28,386 bases of DNA, from NCBI GenBank assembly GCA_035490315.1, contig DATHET010000020.1, positions 1 through 28,386 on the forward strand. Reading direction: 5' to 3'. The stretch's first letter is position 1; every line of letters begins with the position of its first letter. A program made the translations under genes and the position numbers. Below, piece by piece: positions 1 to 7,690 of the stretch. Below the pieces are notes generated by a model. The model saw only the letters and a list, made by a program, of their open reading frames with translations. It was not told the origin of the DNA and did not search any database. Source of the stretch: JADJQU01 sp035490315 (GTDB lineage Bacteria > Planctomycetota > UBA1135 > GCA-002686595).

Positions 1-195
1 CCGGCGATCACGGACGGCCCATTTCCCGAATCCAAGGAGCTGCTCGCGGGCTTCTGGATCGTCGACGTCGCGTCGGAGAAGCGCGCGATCGAGATCGCAG
101 CCACCGCCTCGGCCGCGCCGGGTCTGGGCGGGGAACGGATGAGCATTCCGATCGAGCTGAGGCAGGTGATGGGCGCGCCGAAGATCGAGACATGA
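1..195 (+). CDS. YCII/DGPF-domain protein, 3' end only
   Basis: The frame is open from base 1 to a TGA at 193-195 and gives 64 C-terminal residues; the start lies outside the window. Near the cut edge it has T-D-G-P-F followed by E-S-K-E, the hallmark of the DGPF branch of YCII-related proteins. These are small alpha/beta ferredoxin-like proteins of about 110-140 residues with no firmly settled biochemical role. Its stop overlaps the ATG of the next gene (ATGA), so the two are probably translationally coupled. A DGPF gene directly before a long ECF sigma factor is the known gene order of group ECF42. I infer that this protein is part of, or controlled by, that sigma module. The family call rests on a short fragment and on context. 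Confidence 0.75.
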   Translation, partial: PAITDGPFPESKELLAGFWIVDVASEKRAIEIAATASAAPGLGGERMSIPIELRQVMGAPKIET

Positions 196-1460
196 GCGAG
201 GCTGCGCCGGAAAGCGACGTCGGGCACCTGCTGCGCGAGCTCGCGCCGCGCGTGCTCGGCGCGCTGCTCCGGCGCTCGCGCGATTTCGCCGCGGCGGAAG
301 ACGCGGTGCAGGAGGCCCTGCTGACGGCGATCGTCCAGTGGCCGGCGAGCGGCATGCCCCGCAATCCGGGCGGCTGGCTGTTCCACGTCGCGAGCCGGCG
401 CATGGACGATCGACGCGAGAGCGACGAGGCGCGCCGCAAGCGCGAAACCGAGGTGGCCGCCCAGGCGGAATCGTTCGCCGCGGAAGTCGAGCCTGGCGCG
501 CTGGAGCACGACGACACGCTCGAGCTCCTGTTCACCTGCTGCCATCCGGCGCTGACGCCGCCGTCGGCGATCGCCTTGACGTTGCGCGCGGTGGGCGGGT
601 TGACGACCGCGGAAATCGCGAGCGCCTTCCTCGTCCCCGAAGCGACCATGGCCCAGCGCATCAGCCGCGCGAAGCAGACCATCCAGTCCTCCGACGTTCC
701 GCTCGCGACGCCGGGCGCCGAGGAACGAGCGAAGCGCCTGGGCGACGTGCTGCACGTGCTCTACCTGACTTTCAACGAGGGCTATGCGTCGAGCGCCGGC
801 GAAGAGCTGCAGCGCGTCGAGCTGTCCACGGAAGCGATCCGATTGACGCGCGCCCTCCATCGCTCCCTGCCTGATCATGCCGAGACCGCGGGCCTTCTGG
901 CGCTCCTGTTGCTGACCGACGCGCGACGACGCGCGCGCAGCGGGCCTCTGGGCGAGTTGATCCCGCTCGACGAGCAGGACCGCAACCTGTGGGACCGGGC
1001 GATGATCGACGAAGGCACGTCGCTGATCACAGCGACCTTCGCCAAGGGCATGGTGGGCGCCTACCAGCTCCAGGCGGCGATCGCGTCTCTGCACGACGAG
1101 GCGGATCGCGCGGAAGCGACGGACTGGCCCCAGATCCTCGCGCTCTATCAATTGCTTGCGCGGATGAGCGACAATCCGATGGTCGCCTTGAACCATGCGA
1201 TCGCGACCGCGATGGTCCACGGCCCGGCGGCGGGGCTGCGGTTGGTGGATTCGCTGGCTTCGGACGAACGCATCGCGGGCCACCACCGACTCGATGCCGT
1301 TCGCGCTCACCTGCTGGAATTCCAAGGCGAGCGCGAAGCCTCGATCCGGAACTTCCGCCTGGCCGCGAGCCGCACGCTCAGCCTGCCGGAGCGCAATTAC
1401 CTGATGACGAAGGCCGCTCGCCTCGCGAACGGAGAGCCGTGCAAGACGCTCCGCAGTTGA
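192..1460 (+). CDS. ECF42-type RNA polymerase sigma factor with long C-terminal extension (DUF6596)
   Basis: This 422-residue protein should direct RNA polymerase to a dedicated promoter set. Region sigma-2 spans about residues 15-75 (AAEDAVQEALLTA, then NPGGWLFHVASRR). Region sigma-4 spans about 108-163, with a helix-turn-helix around TTAEIASAFLVPEATMAQRISRAK. About 250 further residues follow, roughly twice the size of a normal ECF factor. They include a conserved block (VLYLTFNEGYASS) and TPR-like helices, as in ECF42/DUF6596 proteins. In that group the extension, not an anti-sigma factor, is thought to control activity, and no anti-sigma gene is visible here. The ATG at 192 overlaps the stop of the upstream DGPF gene. 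It ends 16 bp from a convergent sulfotransferase gene. Confidence 0.9.
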   Translation: MSEAAPESDVGHLLRELAPRVLGALLRRSRDFAAAEDAVQEALLTAIVQWPASGMPRNPGGWLFHVASRRMDDRRESDEARRKRETEVAAQAESFAAEVEPGALEHDDTLELLFTCCHPALTPPSAIALTLRAVGGLTTAEIASAFLVPEATMAQRISRAKQTIQSSDVPLATPGAEERAKRLGDVLHVLYLTFNEGYASSAGEELQRVELSTEAIRLTRALHRSLPDHAETAGLLALLLLTDARRRARSGPLGELIPLDEQDRNLWDRAMIDEGTSLITATFAKGMVGAYQLQAAIASLHDEADRAEATDWPQILALYQLLARMSDNPMVALNHAIATAMVHGPAAGLRLVDSLASDERIAGHHRLDAVRAHLLEFQGEREASIRNFRLAASRTLSLPERNYLMTKAARLANGEPCKTLRS

Positions 1461-1476
1461 ACGTGGCTGCGCCCTT

Positions 1477-3114
1477 CTACGTCCGAGGAGCAGCGCTGCA
1501 TTGCCCTCCGGAGACGGACGCCGTCTCGCGTGGCAAGCGACCCTGGGCGAAGAGCTGCACCAGAGTCTCCGCGGCGTCGGCGTCGAGGCCGCGGTTGGCG
1601 AGCCAGGCGGCGATGCGCTCGCGAAGCCGAGGACTTTGATGGGCGAAGGCCAGCGCATGCGGCAGCACTTCCTCGAGCACTTCCTGTCCGCCCAAGCGCG
1701 CGAACAGCTCTTCGTGTACGTCGATTTCGGTAGTTTCGGATGCGAGCAAGGCGCGCAACGATTGTTTCCCGCGTCCGTGCTTGCCTTCGGCGAGATCGAT
1801 CAAGGCAAGACCCAGCCTGCCCAGCCCCGATCCAGCGCGCGAAAGCTCGTCGAAGCGCGCGCGGGCCTCCGGACGCCGGCCGCTTTCCATCGCACGCCAG
1901 GCCGCGACGCTCGCACCCGTCTCGAGTTGCGTGGCGTTGCGGGCAAGCGCGCGCTGGACGCTGTTGCGCGCGAGGACCACGGCGTGCGCGGTGGTCGGCA
2001 ACAGACCGCGCGCCAGGAGCCACGCCTCCAGCGCCTCGTCCAGCTGCGGATCGCTCAGCGAAAAGGCCTGCACGAGCGCGAAGACGGACTCGTCGCGCAT
2101 CGGAAGGGCGAGCAGATTGATCGCCGCGGACAGCGGCGGATCCGGATAGCGCAGGGCGCGCACGAAAAGCCGCGCGGCCTGCCCGAAGTCCTGATTCGCG
2201 TGCGCGATCGCGCCGAGATCGTTCCACAGAAGCGGATGATCGATGCCCCGAGCTTCGGCGCCTTGCAACAGCTCCACCGCCTGCTCGAGCTCGCCCCGGT
2301 TCACGAGCTCCGCCACATTTCCCGCGAGCTCATCGGCGTATTCATGCACGACGCTCGGCGGATAGTCGGCGAACTCGTATCCAAGCTCCGTCAGCGACGA
2401 CCGTGCCAGCCCGCAGCTCTCGAACTCGCGCACCTCGCGCCGACTCATGGTCGCTGTCCAGCTCCTCAGACTGCCCTTGACGCGTTCGAGCGCGAGCAGA
2501 CTGGTCTCGTCGAGCGCTTCGCCCAGGAACTCGAAGATGCGCGCCATCGTGTCGCGCGGCGAAGCCATCAGATCCTCGTAGCGCACTTCGAGGTATCGCT
2601 CCGGCCCCAGCCGTGCTCCGCCGTTGCGCGCCGCGCGCACGTGATCGCTCCACCACGACGCTGCCTGCGCGTACGACTTCGGCGTCCAGTCGGCGAAGCG
2701 CCAATGGCGGCTCCACGAGAGATTGTCGAGGGCCGAGTAGGCGACGTCGCGTCCGTCGCGGATGATGTGCACGTATTGCGCGCCGGGGAAGAGGGCTTCG
2801 AGCTTGGGGATCTCGAAGCAATAGACCGTGTGCTTGTCGCCGTAGCGCTGCTTCCCGCTCTCGGCGAGCTCGCTCGCGATGAGCTGGCGCACGTAAGCGG
2901 CTGCGTCGGTCTTGCCGTCGCGCGTGAGGATCTCCTCGCGACCGACGCGCTCGGTTCGCGCACGGTGCGCGGTCAGCTCCTGGACGCCGCGCAGGATGCC
3001 GGTGAGGTTGAGCTCCTGCGTAACGCGCAGGTTGCCGTGGGTATCGAGCAGGTCGCCGAGCAGGCTCGTGCCGGACCGCGGCGCGCCCAGGACGAAGAAC
3101 GGGGGCCTGGACAT
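1477..3114 (-). CDS. Sulfotransferase with repeat-rich C-terminal half
   Basis: PAPS-dependent sulfotransferase of about 545 residues. The 5'-phosphosulfate loop (LGAPRSGTSLLGDLL) begins at residue 9 and the 3'-phosphate-binding region (HIIRDGRDVAYSALDNL) lies near residue 120, so the catalytic domain fills about residues 1-280. The remaining 260 residues are Ala/Leu-rich paired helices resembling TPR or Sel1-like repeats (for example LLWNDLGAIAHANQDFGQAARLFVRAL, split here only by eye). The frame stays open to an ATG at 3177. I prefer the ATG at 3112-3114 because the sulfotransferase fold begins right after it; neither start has a good ribosome site. No signal peptide is seen, so it is probably cytosolic. 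The acceptor (glycan, lipid or protein) cannot be told. It converges on the ECF gene. Confidence 0.82.
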   Translation of the reverse strand: MSRPPFFVLGAPRSGTSLLGDLLDTHGNLRVTQELNLTGILRGVQELTAHRARTERVGREEILTRDGKTDAAAYVRQLIASELAESGKQRYGDKHTVYCFEIPKLEALFPGAQYVHIIRDGRDVAYSALDNLSWSRHWRFADWTPKSYAQAASWWSDHVRAARNGGARLGPERYLEVRYEDLMASPRDTMARIFEFLGEALDETSLLALERVKGSLRSWTATMSRREVREFESCGLARSSLTELGYEFADYPPSVVHEYADELAGNVAELVNRGELEQAVELLQGAEARGIDHPLLWNDLGAIAHANQDFGQAARLFVRALRYPDPPLSAAINLLALPMRDESVFALVQAFSLSDPQLDEALEAWLLARGLLPTTAHAVVLARNSVQRALARNATQLETGASVAAWRAMESGRRPEARARFDELSRAGSGLGRLGLALIDLAEGKHGRGKQSLRALLASETTEIDVHEELFARLGGQEVLEEVLPHALAFAHQSPRLRERIAAWLANRGLDADAAETLVQLFAQGRLPRETASVSGGQCSAAPRT

Positions 3115-3396
3115 GCCCCGACTTCGGCCGGATCCGCCGTCCTTGAGAAGCGCGGGACCGGCCGGCGTCGCAGGCATGGGATCCCCGTGGACCGCAACCC
3201 GCCGTATCGAGGTTCACCCCGAACCCGGCCCGCGCCAGGAAATCACCTTCGCCGTCGAAGGCGCGTATCACCGGCATTAGATGCCTGGCCGCGGACGCGC
3301 CGGCCCCCTGGATCAAGGTGTGATTAACAGAACTGTGAACTCATCCTGGGTGTTCCACGGACTGCGCACTTGCCACTTCGAGGCCATACTCCTGCC

Positions 3397-4194
3397 ATGA
3401 AGCGCGAGGCTAACTCCGCCCTGCTGGAAGAATTGCGGAAGCTGGGGCGCTCGACGACGCCCGACGAGCTGCGCTCACGCGGCGTCCACGCCGTGGTCTC
3501 GATCGGATCGCGCGAGATCTCGATCCTGATCGAGCGCGCGATCAACCGGACACTGATGGAGCGCACGATCGGCCCGCTCGACCCCGACGAGATGCGCACC
3601 CTGGTCGACGGCGCGCAGGCCGAATTCACCTCCCAGGTCCGCGACCTGCGCGACCTGGCGGAGTCGCGCAACGTCCTCGGCCACCTTCGCCACGCGGTCG
3701 AGGGCGAGCTCGCGGAAGTGCGCGATGCCCTCGCGGTCCGTCGAGAGGGCACGCAGGACAAGCCCTCGACCGAGACCTTTCCCGTCGATCCCGAGCGCTG
3801 GAACAAGTTGCGCCTGCAGATGCAAGCGCGTCTCCTGCCGCTGTACGACTACGCGACTGCCGGCGCGCCGCCGCTGCGACGGATCGTGGCCGGGTTGCTC
3901 GAGCTCTTCGCTACCGAGCGCGCGACGTCGCTCGAATTGCTGCGCGAGGAGACCGACGACGAGATCGACCGCCTCGAGCGCCGCGTCTCGAAGCTGATCG
4001 AAAGCCTGGAGCGCTCCGAGCAGTTGATCGCGCGCGTCTCCGCGATGAAGAACATCGACACGGGGATTGCTTCGATCTACCGCGAGATCCAGGGCGTCGA
4101 TCCCTTCGCCGCGGATCGCGAGAACAAGATGTCGCTGATGGAGTCGATTTTCCGCGCGAACGTCGAGCTGCGGCGGGCCTGCGAAGTGGGCTGA
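3397..4194 (+). CDS. Helical protein of unknown function
   Basis: I do not recognise this 265-residue protein. It is charged and almost wholly helical by eye. The N-terminal part (MKREANSALLEELRKLGRS) leads to a patch reading VVSIGSREISILIERAINR. A long Glu/Arg/Leu-rich stretch at about residues 165-225, with heptad-like spacing, suggests a coiled coil. There is no signal peptide, membrane segment or Cys motif, so it should be cytosolic. The frame extends upstream to a TTG at 3370, but the ATG at 3397 is the natural start. Coding is supported by smooth codon use and a clear amphipathic pattern. It stands alone between a divergent sulfotransferase and a convergent protein kinase gene. A partner or substrate relation to the kinase is only a guess. 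Confidence 0.7.
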   Translation: MKREANSALLEELRKLGRSTTPDELRSRGVHAVVSIGSREISILIERAINRTLMERTIGPLDPDEMRTLVDGAQAEFTSQVRDLRDLAESRNVLGHLRHAVEGELAEVRDALAVRREGTQDKPSTETFPVDPERWNKLRLQMQARLLPLYDYATAGAPPLRRIVAGLLELFATERATSLELLREETDDEIDRLERRVSKLIESLERSEQLIARVSAMKNIDTGIASIYREIQGVDPFAADRENKMSLMESIFRANVELRRACEVG

Positions 4195-4344
4195 GCGAGG
4201 GCTCCGCAGTGGCCACATGCCGCGCTGGTACTTCCAAGTAACGACCGGCGCGCTACTGGTTACGCGAGGAGCCGCGGAAGCGCTGAAAGGTTCGCTCGAA
4301 GGGATGTCGGAGTCGAGCCTGGCTCGGTCACGGCGCGTTGCGAC
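4195..4344. other. Convergent intergenic gap with a short palindrome
   Basis: This 150-bp gap separates the ends of the helical-protein gene and the kinase gene. It holds a 13-bp palindrome, CGAGCC-T-GGCTCG, at 4314-4326. It could fold as a small hairpin in transcripts from either side, but no T-run follows on either strand. I see no convincing gene. A short frame at 4217-4423 has no recognisable product. Confidence 0.35.
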
Positions 4345-5271
4345 TTACTCGCGGCGCAGGAAGTCGACCAGATCCTTCTCGAGCTCCGCCAGGCCGTACT
4401 CCTGCACGGTCAGGCAGCGGTAGATGATCTTCTCCAGCGCTTCCGGCGTGTTCGCGTTCAAGTCCTTCGGCGGTGCGTAGGACAGGAAGTACGACAGGCT
4501 CAAGCGCTCGACTTCGCCACCCTGCTCGCGCCCGGCGTATTGCCACGGCACGTTGTCGAAGGGCAGCACGCCCGTGAGGATCTCGTAGAGCATCACGCCC
4601 ACGCCCATCACGTCGGCCTTGCTGTCGCGCAAGAGCAGCGGGTTGTAGTTCGGCGTGGTGGTGATCACGTCCTTCTCGTTGGCGCGCATCGCCGGGTCGA
4701 TCATCACGATCGAGCCCGAGGGCTTGACGATCAGATTCTCGGGCTTGAGGTCGCCGTGGTAAGCGAGCTCGCCGGAGCGCGACAGCTTCGCCAGCGCGCG
4801 CACGACAGTCAGGAACCAGTTGAGGCGGATGCCTTCGAGGGCGCGGATCTTTTCGCGCAGCGTCTTTCCGCGCACGTAGTCGAGCACGATGATCGTGCGT
4901 CCTTCATGGGTGAAGGTCTCGCGCACGCCGACCAGGTTCTGGTGGTGAGCGCCGCGCAAGACATCGCCCTCGCTGCGGATCAGGCCGTCGATCTCGTGCG
5001 CGTCGAGGAAGTCGACTCGCGCTCCGTCCTTGCGGAAGAAGATCGCCTCGGCGGGCGTCTCGTCGGGGCTGATGCCCTCGGGGCGTCGCTCGTTCGTGAT
5101 CTCGAGGAAACGCGAGACGTAGCGGCCGCCGCCGGCGACGTCGCCGACCTTGAGGCAGACCTTGTCGCCATCGGGGTCTTCGGCGAGGTACACGAGGCCG
5201 AATCCGCCGCGTGCGACGAACTCGGCGACCTTGTACGTGCCCAGATACTCACCTGCTGCCAGCTTGATCAT
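4345..5271 (-). CDS. Soluble Hanks-type Ser/Thr protein kinase
   Basis: Protein kinase domain of 308 residues with almost nothing else. The glycine loop is at 20-28 (ARGGFGLVY) and the ATP-anchoring lysine is K41. The catalytic loop is HGDLKPENL at 172-180 (D174, K176, N179). The metal-binding aspartate is D192, in IDPA rather than DFG. The activation segment is short, and the F-helix aspartate is D220 (KADVMGVGV). About 50 extra residues sit between K41 and the alpha-C helix. There is no membrane span or extracellular sensor domain, unlike most planctomycete PknB-like kinases, so it should be cytosolic. The HGD motif marks it as a non-RD kinase. The ATG at 5269-5271 begins the domain; the open frame further upstream is low-complexity. 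All core residues needed for catalysis are present. Confidence 0.85.
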   Translation of the reverse strand: MIKLAAGEYLGTYKVAEFVARGGFGLVYLAEDPDGDKVCLKVGDVAGGGRYVSRFLEITNERRPEGISPDETPAEAIFFRKDGARVDFLDAHEIDGLIRSEGDVLRGAHHQNLVGVRETFTHEGRTIIVLDYVRGKTLREKIRALEGIRLNWFLTVVRALAKLSRSGELAYHGDLKPENLIVKPSGSIVMIDPAMRANEKDVITTTPNYNPLLLRDSKADVMGVGVMLYEILTGVLPFDNVPWQYAGREQGGEVERLSLSYFLSYAPPKDLNANTPEALEKIIYRCLTVQEYGLAELEKDLVDFLRRE

Positions 5272-5362
5272 GGAGGAGTCGAAAGTGCGGGGAGGGGGAG
5301 GCGGGGATGCCGTCTCTTCGGATCTCGCGGCTAGCGCGGTGAACTCTTTTCGAGCGCCTTCC

Positions 5363-5384
5363 CCTGGGACCTTTGGGTCCAAGG
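5363..5384 (-). repeat. Inverted repeat between putative lipoprotein and kinase genes
   Basis: CCTGGGACC (5363-5371) and GGTCCAAGG (5376-5384) can pair as a 9-bp stem with one mismatch and a 4-nt loop. It lies in the 146-bp gap between the lipoprotein stop and the kinase start. No T-run follows, so it may be an attenuator, a factor-dependent terminator or chance in GC-rich DNA. Confidence 0.35.
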
Positions 5385-5417
5385 CTCGCGGCGAGCGAGA
5401 GCCCGGAAACGGGACGG

Positions 5418-5834
5418 CTAGCGAGGCTCTGGAGCACTGCGCAGGAGCTCCAGGGAAACCTCTTCGAGGTTGGCCTGTGGGCCCGCGCCGAGCAGCTCCG
5501 CCGCGCCCCGGATGAGCGTCGAGGTGCAGATCCACTGGGCCTCGCGCTGGTGGGGGACGAAGCGCCACGCGCGGCCAAGCTCGTCGATCGTGCCCAGCTC
5601 CTGCTGCAGCTCGTTGCGCACGCTATAGGAGCAGCGCGTCGCGATCGCGGGGTCGACGAAGCGAACGACGTAGCCGCGGAGCGTGCCGTCGTCGAGGACG
5701 CGCCAGGCGCAATCGGGGTCGAGGCGCTGCACCACCGCGTTGTCGGCGTTGACCGAGGCCAGCTCGTGGGTGCTCGTGCAGGACACGGCGAGGCTGGCGA
5801 TCAGGATCAGGAGGCTCGAGTGAGAGACGGCCAC
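5418..5834 (-). CDS. Small putative lipoprotein of unknown function
   Basis: I do not recognise the family. From a GTG at 5832-5834 the product is 138 residues. It begins with a hydrophobic stretch (HSSLLILIASLAVSC) ending in a plausible lipobox with Cys19, so it is probably exported and lipid-anchored. The mature part has three further cysteines (about 42, 68 and 103), which could form a disulfide, and no repeats. The frame is open far upstream into modC territory, but those residues look like out-of-frame translation. The GTG is chosen because it sits just before the signal peptide; there is no strong ribosome site. It lies 70 bp downstream of modC on the same strand and 146 bp upstream of the kinase, so it could be a late member of the mod transcript. 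The start is uncertain. Confidence 0.6.
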   Translation of the reverse strand: MAVSHSSLLILIASLAVSCTSTHELASVNADNAVVQRLDPDCAWRVLDDGTLRGYVVRFVDPAIATRCSYSVRNELQQELGTIDELGRAWRFVPHQREAQWICTSTLIRGAAELLGAGPQANLEEVSLELLRSAPEPR

Positions 5835-5904
5835 CTCGATGGGATCGACCGAGGCGGCCGGCGACCTGAGTTTTCGGGACGACGGGCACGCGCGCGGGAG
5901 CGTG

Positions 5905-6987
5905 TCAGTCCCGCGGCTGGGGTGAAAGCACCGTGCAGGAGCTGGATTTGAACACTGCGAACATGCCCCGGCCGGGCGCGATGCCCAGTTGCGCCACGGC
6001 TTCCGCGGAGACGGTGGCGGACAGGAGCACACGCGTTCTCGCGGCGAGCAGCAGGTCGACGCGCGTGCCCGCGGCGCCTGCTTCGACGCTTTCGACCGTG
6101 GCGGCGAGGGCGTTGCGCGCGGAGAGTCCCTGGGGCGGGGAGAGGGCGAGCAGCACGTCGTCGGAGCCCAGGGAGAAGGCGACGCGCGAGCCCAGCTCGA
6201 GCGAGTCGCGCGCGACGTGGATCTCGGCTCCGCCGACGTCGATGCGCGCGGTGCCGGCGCCGAGGTGCACGACGCTGCCTTCGAGGACGTTCTCGAAGCG
6301 ATCTTCGCGCGAGAGCAGGGCGCGCAGCGTCGCGATCGCGGGGCCGCGGGCGCGCACGGCGCCGCGGTCGAGCGCGATCACTTCGTCGCACAGGACCTGG
6401 ACCTCGGTCGGATCGTGCGAGACGAAAAGGATCGGGGCTTCGCTCGCGGCCTTCAGGCGCACCAGCCAGGGCAGGATGCGCCGGCGCAGGCCGAGGTCCA
6501 CGCCGCCGAGCGGCTCGTCGAGCAGGAACAAGGCGGGCCGGGAGATCAAGGCGCGCGCGAGGGCGACGCGCTGTCTTTCGCCGCCGGAAAGGGTCGTGGT
6601 GTCGCGCGCGAGCAGCTGCGCGATCCCGAGCGTCTCGACGGCGCGGTCGAATTCCTGCTGCGAGGCCTGCTTCGAGGACTCATGGGCGCGCAGATTGCGC
6701 TCGACGTTCCAGTGTGGGAAGAGCAGCGCGTCCTGCGGGACGTAACCGATGTTGCGCTGGTGCAGCGGCAGGTTGGTTTTCTTCGCGTCGTCGAGCAAGG
6801 TGCGGCCGCCGATCTCGATGCGGCCGCGCGCGCCTTTGCGCCAGCCCGCGATGGCTTCGAGCAGGCTGGTCTTGCCGCTGCCCGACGGACCGAAGATCCC
6901 GACGCAGCGCGACGAGCTCTCGAGCGCGACGTCGAGCGTGAACGCTGACTGCTCGAGGCGCACCGCGATGGAGATCGTGGCGCTCAA
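5905..6987 (-). CDS. modC: Molybdate ABC transporter ATP-binding protein ModC
   Basis: ATPase of the molybdate (or tungstate) importer, 360 residues, the usual size. Walker A is GPSGSGKT at 33-40, the Q-loop lies near 85, the ABC signature is LSGGERQR at 133-140, Walker B runs into LLDEPLGG at 155-162, and the switch histidine is H191. The C-terminal part (about 287-350) reads as a MOP/TOBE oxyanion-binding domain (SARNALAATVESVE and following), the feature that separates ModC from other importer ATPases. The start is a TTG at 6985-6987 that overlaps the modB stop as TTGA. No better ATG lies near the natural N-terminus, and the spacing suggests translational coupling. The longer open frame running back inside modB is an artefact of GC-rich DNA. 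Confidence 0.9.
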   Translation of the reverse strand: MSATISIAVRLEQSAFTLDVALESSSRCVGIFGPSGSGKTSLLEAIAGWRKGARGRIEIGGRTLLDDAKKTNLPLHQRNIGYVPQDALLFPHWNVERNLRAHESSKQASQQEFDRAVETLGIAQLLARDTTTLSGGERQRVALARALISRPALFLLDEPLGGVDLGLRRRILPWLVRLKAASEAPILFVSHDPTEVQVLCDEVIALDRGAVRARGPAIATLRALLSREDRFENVLEGSVVHLGAGTARIDVGGAEIHVARDSLELGSRVAFSLGSDDVLLALSPPQGLSARNALAATVESVEAGAAGTRVDLLLAARTRVLLSATVSAEAVAQLGIAPGRGMFAVFKSSSCTVLSPQPRD

Positions 6988-7670
6988 GGCTTCGCGATTC
7001 CTTTTTGCGGCCGCGGCTCGAGCCAGCGCTCGATGCTCCAGAGCAATACGAAGGCGAGCACCGTCGTCAGACCGACCAGCATCAGGGCGTGGTCGTGGTC
7101 GCCGACCTGGATGTCGTTGAAGATCGCCAGCGCCAACGTCTGCGTGCGGCCGGGAATGTTGCCGGCGACGATCACCGTCGCGCCGAATTCGCCGATGGCG
7201 CGTCCGAAGCCGAGCGCGAGCGCGCCGATCAGACCGCGCCGGGCGAGCGGCAGGCTGACTTGCAGGAACGTGCGCCATGGCGAAGCACCCAGGCTCTGCG
7301 ACATTTTCTCGAGCCGCGGATCGACCAGCTCGAACGCCGTGCGCGCGCTGCGCGCGACCAGCGGGAAACTGACCACGGCGCTCGCGATGATCGCGCCCCG
7401 CAGCGTGAACAACACGCCGGGATCGAAGCCGATCGCTCGCGGACCGAGCCAGCCGTCGCGCGCGAACAAGGCGAGCAGCAGATAGCCGATCGCGGTCGGC
7501 GGCAGGACCAGCGGCAAGGCGACGATCGTCTCGACCACGCTCTTTCCGAAAAACTGCGCTCGCGCGAGCGCGAAGCCGGTGCCGATCGCGGGCAAAGCCA
7601 CGAGAATCGTCGCGCCCAACGCGACTTCGAGCGTGATGCGCAGCGCGTCGAGAGTCGCGGCGTCGAACAT
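6984..7670 (-). CDS. modB: Molybdate ABC transporter permease ModB
   Basis: Inner-membrane channel subunit of 228 residues with about five hydrophobic segments. The cytoplasmic coupling loop (LGASPWRTFLQVSLPLA) is the EAA-type motif that docks on ModC. The conserved ModB block follows: GRAIGEFGATVIVAGNIPG and then RTQTL. The ATG at 7668-7670 gives the standard ModB N-terminus (DALRITLEVALGATILVALP). It overlaps modC by four bases. Only 20 bp separate its ATG from the ATG of the divergent glycosidase gene, so its promoter must lie inside that coding sequence. The binding protein ModA is not adjacent; it is at 10381-11181 on the same strand. Confidence 0.92.
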   Translation of the reverse strand: MFDAATLDALRITLEVALGATILVALPAIGTGFALARAQFFGKSVVETIVALPLVLPPTAIGYLLLALFARDGWLGPRAIGFDPGVLFTLRGAIIASAVVSFPLVARSARTAFELVDPRLEKMSQSLGASPWRTFLQVSLPLARRGLIGALALGFGRAIGEFGATVIVAGNIPGRTQTLALAIFNDIQVGDHDHALMLVGLTTVLAFVLLWSIERWLEPRPQKGIAKP

Positions 7671-7690
7671 GATTGGTATTCTTTCAAGCC

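Noticed and set aside
1501..3327. 608-codon plus-strand frame opposite the sulfotransferase
   Set aside because: The minus strand carries both PAPS-binding motifs; the plus-strand product resembles nothing and is Arg-rich.
3325..3350. Short ACAG-AA-CTGT palindrome upstream of the helical-protein gene, considered as an operator
   Set aside because: Only four paired bases per arm with no extension; too short to separate from chance.
6988..7278. 5' extension of the modC frame
   Set aside because: It lies inside modB in another phase; ModC homologues begin where the TTG at 6987 lies.
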